Positions 55,230 through 64,000 of a DNA stretch of 64,000 bases are shown here, in pieces. The DNA is from Leptobrachium leishanense (lineage: Eukaryota > Chordata > Amphibia > Anura > Megophryidae). The notes under the pieces were generated by a model. The model made no database searches, was not told the origin of the DNA, and was given only the letters and a program-made list of their open reading frames with translations. Where the stretch lies: contig CM019067.1 in NCBI GenBank assembly GCA_009667805.1, positions 70,946,997 through 71,010,996 of the forward strand, read 5' to 3'. Position 1 is the stretch's first letter, and the number at the start of each line of letters is the position of its first letter. A program made the position numbers and the translations under genes.

Positions 55230-55771
55230 TGTCATGCCCTCGCTGCTGACTGTGTCATGTACACGCTGCTAACTGTAGTTTTTCTGAATTTTAGAATTCC
55301 CTAGATAGCCTGAAAATGTTTTGCTCCAAGACTTTTCAAATACTTGAGTCAGGTAACCACAGGCTCCTTCTGTGTAAAATTGGACCGCGCTTCACAAACC
55401 TATATACATAACATCTGTGCTCAGGCAGCCACATGTATAGTGCTGCCCCATGTTCTGCACTGCTCTAAAAAACACAGTTAAGCACAAACATGCACCATAC
55501 CCTGCTGCCAGAATAAAGCTCTCCTACCCCCATTCAGCAATGCTCCTGCATTACGAAGCAAGCCGTGTTCCTACCTGACGTGTTTCCTGAGCTCCCTGAT
55601 CAACGGACCTTCTAGACTATTCTTTCGAAGTGCCCACCTGTACCTCACCTGGAGTCCCCCTTTGTGTCTTGTCTGCCACCCCAAGGTCTATTCCCAGTAT
55701 CCTTGTCCCTCCTGTCTGTGTATCCGTGAATCCCTGCATACTGGGTTCAGACCACCCTACAGACCATTACA
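55230..55771 (+). mobile_element. Solo LTR (542 bp)
   Basis: Starts TGTCATGCCCTCGC and ends GACCATTACA (TG...CA). The 5-bp duplication ATAGG is perfect (55225-55229 and 55772-55776). TATA-like CTATATACATA is at 55400-55410 and AATAAA at 55512-55517, a plausible U3-R layout. Its first ten bases equal those of the 32214 LTR (TGTCATGCCC). No internal genes. Confidence 0.9.
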
Positions 55772-55832
55772 ATAGGTGGAAAAGGAGGAAAGTCCCTCAG
55801 ACAGTCCAAGGACGACAGGAACCAAAGTCCGG

Positions 55833-56964
55833 TATAGAAACATAGAAAATGTCGGCAGATAAGAACCTTTCGGCTCATCTAGTCTGTTCCATGTATCCAC
55901 CACCCTCTCAGTAAAATAATGCTTCCTGATGTTACTTTTAAACCTTTGCCCCTCTAATCTAAGACTATGTCCTCTTGTTTTGCTATTTTGTTTACTTTTA
56001 AATATACTCCCTTCCTCTACCTTGTGGATTCCCTTTACGTATTTAAATGTTTCTATCATATCTCCTCTGTCTCGTCTTTTTTCCAAGCTATACATGTTAA
56101 GATCATTAAGCCTTTCCTGGTAACTTTTCTCCTTCAAGCCGTACACCATTTTAGTAGCCCTTCTCTGAACTCTCTCTAAGATGTCTATAGCCTTCTGGGG
56201 ATACGGTCTCCAGTACTGCACACAGTACTCCAAGTGAGGTCTCACCAGTGCTCTGTACAGTGGCATGAACACTTCCCTTTTCCTACTGCTAATACCTCTC
56301 CCTACACAACCAAGCATTCTGCCAGCATTTCCTGCTGCTCTATTAAATTGACTACTTACCCTTAGATCCTCTGAAATAATGACCCCTAAATCCCAACCCT
56401 CAGATGTTGAGGTTAGGACTGTATCAAATATTCTATATTCAGCCCTTGGGTTTTTACGTCCCAGGTGCATTATCTTGCACTTATCCACATTAAAACTCAA
56501 TTGCCACAACTCCGACCATTTTTTTAGTTTACCTAAATCATTTGTCATTTGGCTGATCCCTCCAGGAACGTCAACCCTGTTGCAAATCTTTGTGTCATCA
56601 GCAAAAAGACATACTTTACCATTAATACCTTCTGCAATATCACTGATAAAAATATTAAAGAGAATGGGTCCAAGTACTGACCCCTGAGGTACCCCACTGG
56701 TCACAAGACCTTGCGCCAAATACAACCCTCTTTTGCCTGTCACTCAGCCACTGCCTAATCCATTTAACAATATTGGAATCCAAGCTCAAAGATTGCAATT
56801 TATTGATAAGCCTTCTATGCGGAACAGTATCAAAAGCTTTACTGAAATCTAAATAAGCAATGTCTACTGCACCACCTGTGTCTATTATTTTGGTTACCCA
56901 ATCAAAAAAATTAATAAGATTAGTTTGGCATGATCTCCCTGAAGTAAACCCTGAGGTATGGAGC
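55833..56964 (-). mobile_element. CR1 LINE, 5'-truncated
   Basis: On the minus strand it ends at CATTTTCTATGTTTCTATA (55833-55851), i.e. TTTCTATG-type tail units. The RT and C-terminal region precede. Compared with the 50506-50746 fragment, about 135 bp between GGCTCATCTAGTCTG and TTCCATGTATCC is missing. The 5' edge is near 56964. It is embedded in unclassified sequence (55777-55832 and 56965 onward). Confidence 0.88.
55880..56964 (-). pseudogene. CR1 reverse transcriptase C-terminal half, one frameshift
   Basis: The first block (to about 56700) has TSGRSCQTNLINFFDWVT, AVDIAYLDFSKAFDTVPH (motif A) and WIRQWLSDRQKRVVF. After a frameshift near 56720 the main frame (328 codons) reads SGVPQGSVLGPILFNIFI (motif B), CLFADDTKI (motif C, FADD), LGVIISEDLRVSSQF, VRPHLEYCVQYWRPY, VQRRATKMVYGL and KRRDRGDMIETFKYV, all typical of CR1. 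The tail after DTWNRLDE departs from the usual ending because of the internal deletion. Not functional because the N-terminal half and endonuclease are gone. Confidence 0.9.
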
Positions 56965-58443
56965 AAGTGCCAACCCTGATATGGCTACATAATGATGCGT
57001 ACACGTCAGTAGATCAGAAAAGAAACAAGGTCAGGTGTAGAGCCATTGCTGATAGCCAGGAGGTCAGACAGGAAGCAAGATCAGGAACAAAGTAGACTTT
57101 GATAGTTGTGGGAAATACTAGACAGGAAACTAAGTCTGGCACAAAGCCAAGGTCAGGTAGCTGGGGAATCCACAGAATACCAGGTCAGGAACGTAGCGTA
57201 AGAGGTAAGCAAGGAATACTCTGGAAAGGTTGGTCACAGGCACTGAGGCAACTGAATAACTGAACGCAGCGGGAATGAAGTGCTAGGCATTTCTATGTAC
57301 AGGTGAATTTGGAAGACCTCGCATGGCTATTGATTCTCCTACCTTAGCATTCAATGGGGGCGCAGGATTTCTTAACATCAATCCTCTGGATTCCTGTGTC
57401 AGTGCACCAACTAGATGGTTTTGGCACCAAAATGACACAGGTGAATTTTTACATTGCGTTGGTGTCTAGAAAAGTGGATTAAAGAGCAGTGCGTTATTGC
57501 GTAAAGTCATCAACGCAGATGAGAATGGTTATGCACAAAGGTGGTGGGCACCTGCACACATGGGCATCCACAAGGATGCCTGCAAGCAGGTGACACAGGG
57601 AGGACCTTTAGGGTACTTTGAGAGAGGAGGGGTAAGCATGACATGACAGACCAGAGGTATAGAGGGCCCTACTCCTTAAGCAGTGTACTTTGTAAAGGCC
57701 ATGACTCAGAGTTATAGGATATAGCGCACTGTATATTCAGCATTCCAGGATGAAATGACAAACTTGATCTCTCAAGCAATGCAGAAACAATAGGCATCCC
57801 ATACATAATGACTATATATATATATAAACATGAGCTTGCTCAGTTTTCTAAAACAGACATTGGTAAACAAACTAAACTGCCAAGAGCTCATAACAATCAA
57901 TAACAGACTAAAGCTAAACAGTATGATTTGTACATCATGAGCATAATAATAATGGTGACAGAAATCATGTTCTACATTAGGGTCCAAAAATAAACAAACT
58001 GAGACTCATGTGCAAAAGCTCATAAAATAAGACCACATGTGTTAAGTTCATAGTATTTTGGAATCCGTTGCTTTAAATGTATCTAAAAATGCTACCGAAT
58101 GAGTAACGTATACGATGAGATTAGTATTAACATGGGAAAATGTGTATCTGTTTAAGAGTGAAAAACTAGACTATGGCCAAGAGTCTCCCTGGGTCATTAT
58201 GGGTCATCCATGCTTTGGGAAGAATCTACAAACTCACTATGTATTGCTTGGCCGTAAAGTGTGAGCGAACTGCCAACGGATGTATTTTCCAGGAAAACGG
58301 CTGGCCTGGGTGGCTGGCATAGACAATCTACCATAATACTCACAACAGGAGTCGGGATGACCGTGTGCATGATCACACAGCTGGAAAAACACTATTACTT
58401 TGTAAGCTTCATGTTCATGATTTACAGACAGAGTGCTCAACTC
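56965..58443. other. Long interval without recognised gene
   Basis: 56980-57300 is purine-rich with repeated CAAGGTCAGG-like motifs, resembling the leader of an LTR retrotransposon, and may continue 55777-55832 across the CR1. 57300-57680 is mixed; 57680-58440 is AT-rich. TATATATATATA near 57815 is a short microsatellite. No exon supported. Confidence 0.35.
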
Positions 58444-58519
58444 AACACTAAAATGGAGACACTAATTGGGAAAAAACTGTGCCTGCAGGATTCCCTGTAG
58501 TGTCCCCATTTTAGTGTTT
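58444..58519. mobile_element. Short fold-back MITE, AACACTAAAATGG ends
   Basis: AACACTAAAATGGAGACACTA and TAGTGTCCCCATTTTAGTGTT are inverse with one mismatch, around a short loop containing CTGTGCCTGCAG. Too short to carry genes; likely a reduced MITE. Confidence 0.7.
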
Positions 58520-58782
58520 GATTCCAGGGCAGGCACTGTCTCAGCACCTTGCCCCGGAATGCAGTATTAAATCAGTGATACTTGCGGTAGCGTTTCCGCG
58601 CTATAGGAAGGGTTGCATTGCGAAGCCACGAGAGCGTGCAGTGCCTCTGAGGGAAATTTGTTCCTGGTCTCACTCTGCTTCCGAGGGCAAGAAGTGGGAG
58701 ACAGGGTAAACGTTCTCACTATGGGATGAGTGGTGAGTATCTGATATATTGGGGGGGGGGGTTAGGGGGTGCTAAACAATTT
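58520..58782. other. Segment resembling the 28.2-28.5-kb region
   Basis: GGTCTCACTCTGCTTCC and GGTGAGTATCTGATAT match the order seen at about 28385-28460, so it is probably a fragment of the same repeat. A G-run at 58751-58760 follows. Confidence 0.45.
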
Positions 58783-59671
58783 TACAATGCTCTTTGGTAC
58801 AGCACTACATAAATTACAATCTTCCAATCTGTGCGTCAGGACAAAATCAAATGGCATGCTGACCACAGTCAGGTCTCTCAAATATCTAGGTATGTGGTTA
58901 GACGCAAAGCTATCTTTTGGCCCCCTCATCGAAAAACTCATCTAAACTTTACCCCAAACTAGGTGCCCTGTACAGAAACAAATCCTGCCTGAGCCCCGCG
59001 GTAAGAAAGCAGATTGAATATGGCTATTGAATACAGAGATGTAGTGTATGCAGCTGCCCCGCAAACGCAACTTCATAAACTTACTGCATTGTATAACTCA
59101 TTCTGCTGCTTTGTGCTACAATGTAACTGCATGACCCACCATTGTGACATGTTAAAAGAGCTAAACTGGCCGTGGCTAGAATCTAGACGCACCCTTCACC
59201 TTTCTAACCTGGTGTTTAGGAGCCTTTCTGGGGAGTTACCACCCTACCTGAATAGGCTGCTTGCCCCAGCAGTTCCCTCATCCTATAACCTCTGATCCAG
59301 GACCTGCACCTTACTTGCAATACCACAATACAAAAAGAAAGCGGCGTGATCCTCATTTTCCTACAGAGCACCGCAAATATGGAATAGCCTCCCAGGCGCC
59401 ATAAAATCTTTCCCCAGTCTAAAATCACTTAAGAGATCTCTATTAATATACCTTGATACAGAATGCACCTGTAAACATGTAACATAGTGAATATATTTCC
59501 TACATATTAATTTTCTGTGTAAATCTGTATATTTGCGTGTTGTTTTAAATATCTTGCATTTATTACTTTGTATTTACTTACCCTACTGTAATGTTCTTGA
59601 ACCCAGGACATACTTGAAACCAAGAGAAATCTCAATGTATCCTTCCTGGTAAAATACTTCAGAAATAAATA
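58783..59671 (+). mobile_element. Rex1-like LINE, 3' part (5'-truncated)
   Basis: Matches 2843-3740 from ATGCTCTTTGGTACAG onward, with CTCAAATATCTAGGTATGTG, ending in CTTCCTGGTAAAATACTTC and an AAATAAATAA tail. It retains a segment missing from copy A (TQLHKLTALYNSFCCFVLQC, about 59065-59124), so it is an independent insertion. Several stops and frameshifts. Confidence 0.88.
59014..59548 (+). pseudogene. Rex1-like RT C-terminal fragment
   Basis: The frame at 59014-59295 reads YRDVVYAAAPQTQLHKL, then HHCDMLKELNWPWLESRR and LPPYLNRLLAPAVPSSYNL, the conserved tail of the Rex1/CR1-group ORF. It stops at 59293 (TGA). The following WNSLP-like region (59375-59400) is in a degraded frame. Fragment only. 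Confidence 0.75.
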
Positions 59672-60132
59672 ATTTAGGATCGTCTGGTTTAGGCCATTGA
59701 ATCATTAATGAAATTCTAGTATTAAAATATCGGGTTGCAGAAATGAGACACACACAGACACACACACACACACAATTATGTTAACTCTGCACACTTAAAG
59801 CTTGCACACATCTTTTATTGAAACGTAAGAGAGAAAGGAAGGGGTCGTTATGAAAGAGGGTCCATGGAATATTCATATGCAAAATGTGACTCAGACACAG
59901 GTTGTCATAGCTTATCTGCATTTTCTGTACCTACGAAACAGACAGCTTATGTTTCTCGAACACAAACACATTATTATGGAAACATCCCGATACAATTACA
60001 TTGAAAACACCTTAATTCTAAGGCAGAGGTTTTAACTCTTTGCTTTGTCTCCTTACAACTGTGCAGAGTGGGGTTCTAAGACTATCAAGGAAAACTCTAG
60101 TGGCAGTCAGATTTATCCTGCCTGCTCGCTAT
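59672..60132. other. Interval with (CA)n microsatellite
   Basis: ACACACACAGACACACACAC at 59750-59773 is a short dinucleotide repeat. The rest has no recognised gene or transposon end. Confidence 0.5.
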
Positions 60133-60134
60133 TA

Positions 60135-61748
<1,614 letters not shown>

Positions 61749-61750
61749 TA

Positions 61751-62463
61751 CTTATTCTTAATAAGGAAGGAACCTGACACTTCTATTCAAATGGGAAGAC
61801 CCCTTGATGAGAAGCTTAGCCATACAATGGTCTTACCATTGAATTGGAGTGCAGGGGTCCTTTCTGTAGAAAGAATAAGTGTATGATGAGTCTAGTTGGA
61901 TCCTCCATGTTACCTGTGACCTAGTCTGGAAATATGTTTTAACATCTCTTTCAGAAGTGAGTGCATTGGCCTACTATACTCTGTTCCCTAGTTTTGTCCT
62001 TACCTACAGTATATAGCTATTTGCTTCCGGATATGGTACACTGGAATACAGATATGTTAAATGTTTTTATTATTGCCCAAACTAATCAAATATTTAAAGC
62101 AGCTAGCTTTTCAAGCAGTTTCACTTTGGTTTACAATATATGTTCAATAGCTGCAGACATTATTACACAAAATGTGAGCTGTATTATCTTGAATCTCATA
62201 TAAACAAAGACATAAATTGTGTTTCTGCATGTGCTTGTGCTTGAGTTTTTTTTCTTTCCAGAGAAAGAATAATGTATTTAATATCTTAGGACCATCATAT
62301 TTTGATTGACAGATATACAATTGAATTTCTGCTTCATCTACTGATTTCAAACCTTATAATTTTGCACTTGAAATGGCAGTCTTTGGAAATTGAAATTGAG
62401 AGACAGCATTAATAACCCCATAAATTTGTTTTCCTATACTACTTCAGATATCACAAATGTAAT
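61751..62463. other. Interval without recognised gene
   Basis: AT-rich after 62000; frames of 68-80 codons are unsupported. No transposon ends. Confidence 0.3.
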
Positions 62464-62465
62464 TA

Positions 62466-62893
62466 AGGCTAGGGTCAGACTAACGCATTTTTCGCGTTGT
62501 CCGTGAAAAAGTGCGTTCGAACGAATGGACGTATTTTTTCACGGAATACGCGATAGCGGTCATACGATGCGCATTTTCGTCCATGATTTTGTACCGATTA
62601 TCAATAAAACACTTTTTGCGTCTGGACGTTATGTTGGCCGGACATTAGCAGTGTCTGACGTCTCCTAATCACACACACATGCGACTAGCGGACGCAGCGC
62701 ACTCTGTACATCAGTACTAGCGGTTTGACGTTCTCGAAAAAATGCGCTCGTTTGCCACCTGCGTTGCGCAGCCGGATTTTCATGCGGCCGTTCTTCGTAT
62801 GCTGCCCGGCATTGGACGTCATTTGCTGCTAGCGCGGCCGTGATTTAGTGCGGCTAAACGCACGTTAATACTGCGCTCGTCTGACCTTAGCCT
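62466..62893. mobile_element. AGGCTAGGGTCAGAC-family MITE (reverse of 49589 copy)
   Basis: The ends AGGCTAGGGTCAGAC and GTCTGACCTTAGCCT are inverted and TA-flanked (62464-62465 and 62894-62895). It matches 310-735 and 49589-50005 in reverse orientation (CTGGACGTTATGTTGGCCGG). Confidence 0.88.
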
Positions 62894-62929
62894 TAAAGAA
62901 CAGAAAATCCGCTTTATTTTATAGATACT

Positions 62930-63315
62930 AAAAGGGTTATTCAAAGAACACCGAATTGGCCACGAAGTTGCACCGAATGGTGAATTTCCCCGTATAGTGC
63001 AATTTCGGGGCCATTCGGCTATTCAAAACACTAGAAATTAGCCAAATATTGGCAAATTGCCAGCAAAATACGGTGACATTGAGCTGCAGTGAATTCCAGG
63101 AGAAGTAATGGTTAATCTTTTCAGAGAATGCCAAACAGCACCGAAATGTCAGTGAAATGCCCTGATTTTCAGTAGTTTCATTTGACAGGTTTAAGTGGAT
63201 CCTATAGGTTTCAATGTTAAAAAAAGTCCCTGTTTTTCTTAAATATTTCTTTCAACCATTTATATTTTTTCATTTGCAGCAAAAAGTAAATTTTTTAGGA
63301 TTTTTTTTTTAGCCA
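62930..63315 (+). mobile_element. CAGGGTTATTCA-related element, left part only
   Basis: AAAAGGGTTATTCAAAGAAC and the following GAATTGGCCACGAAGTTGCACCG match the left part of 23855-24665 through TTTCATTTGCAGCAAAAAG. The match ends near 63315; the right half is missing. Confidence 0.7.
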
Positions 63316-63339
63316 TTTTTCAGTGAAACTTAATTCAGC

Positions 63340-63414
63340 TTTTCCCCAAGGTGATCCTTAAAATCTGGCCTGTTAGGGGTACTTGAGGACCGCGGTTGGG
63401 AACCACTGCCTTAA
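63340..63414. mobile_element. hAT-like terminal fragment (CAGTGGTTCCCAACC)
   Basis: Reverse-complemented, it reads CAGTGGTTCCCAACCGCGGT then CCTCAAGTACCCCTAACAGG, a common hAT-derived terminus in tetrapod genomes. Only one end is present. Confidence 0.55.
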
Positions 63415-64000
63415 GCCTTTTACAAACTTTCACAAACATATTGCTTTACTTAATAAGCAGTTCAGGTGTATTTTGCAATTGTTGGTGATACATTTTACAC
63501 ATTTATATGTATTCACTTGAGGGAGGGGAAACAGGAAATAAAACGTGTTGTTTTCTACTTTTTGTGAGCAAAAACAAGATTGTGAGAGTACTAAGAATGG
63601 GCAATAGCAACACCAGTACCGAGCAGCAATGTGGTAATCCAGACATGGACCACTTGGTCAAGGTGTCTAGAGGGGCATCAGCCTTACCCTGCTCACAAGG
63701 CCTAACATGCCTGAAACAATTGTCACGGATTGTTGTATCTCATGTGCAGAAAGGGCTTCCATGGCATTTTGGTACTAGCCACCCGCTCTGGGTGATTTTC
63801 ACATAGAAAAGCTTTCTCTGCAATGGAACTATTGAGCTAAAACCTTGTAAGACCTAAGCGGGGACCCACCAGTAGTGCTGCTGTCTGTTCTCCATACTCC
63901 CATGAACCTTGTTTTTGAACTTTTCACTTCTTTTAGTTTAAATAGTTTCATTTCTTCCAAAAGCTATTTCACTAGATGTCACCATGTCACCAGTAAAGAA
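63415..64000. other. Window end without recognised gene
   Basis: A 99-codon plus-strand frame (63507-63806) includes STEQQCGNPDMDHLVKVSRG but no recognised domain, splice site or promoter. It could belong to a repeat extending past the window. Confidence 0.3.

Overview
The window looks like repeat-dense, non-coding DNA from a large vertebrate genome, most likely an anuran amphibian. That assignment is inference. It rests on the mix of elements: L1/Tx1-type, CR1 and Rex1-like LINEs, a Tc1 element with long IR/DR repeats, piggyBac-like TTAA elements with CCTCCCTGGCGG ends, hAT MITEs and short solo LTRs. There is no bacterial, plasmid or viral gene organisation and no CRISPR array. Almost every long open frame is either a decayed retrotransposon/transposase reading frame or an artefact of tandem repeats. 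The only possible host-gene traces are a few minus-strand exon-like segments with good splice sites (4184-4444, 20021-20095 and a 9-nt microexon at 23009-23017), so parts of the window may be intron of a minus-strand gene.

Layout. 1-4122: a CAGGGTTATTCA-ended element carrying a TTAA element (to 188) and a Rex1/CR1-like LINE (247-3740), itself interrupted by a MITE (310-735). 5299-6435: second TTAA element. 6817-14514: minus-strand L1-type LINE with a 10-bp target duplication, split by a 1.8-kb hAT element (7349-9168). 15968-30339: many MITEs, several built of palindromes. 30801-33642: two more TTAA elements and a 1.3-kb solo LTR with a 32-bp minisatellite. 35623-36509: an uninterrupted copy of the element at the window start. 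36736-44631: plus-strand L1-type LINE with a 13-bp target duplication, interrupted by a solo LTR. 44782-46246: a TA-flanked element with a 214-bp palindrome and a 21-22-bp minisatellite. 47741-51488: solo LTR, MITEs, a CR1 tail and an unclassified retroposon with a 14-bp duplication. 53051-55154: the outer element again with a TTAA element nested inside. 55230-59671: solo LTR, CR1 and a second Rex1-like fragment. 60135-61748: Tc1 element with a nearly complete, once-frameshifted transposase. 62466-64000: more MITE copies.

The most interesting signals are structural. Two unrelated MITE families consist of long runs of back-to-back hairpins (11-12 within 650-700 bp), and the arms have changed together between copies. 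One TTAA element family appears repeatedly at the same site of another MITE, in both orientations. A 2A-like peptide motif sits at the truncated start of the Rex1-like LINE. All alignments were made by eye, so boundaries are approximate unless a target-site duplication is quoted.
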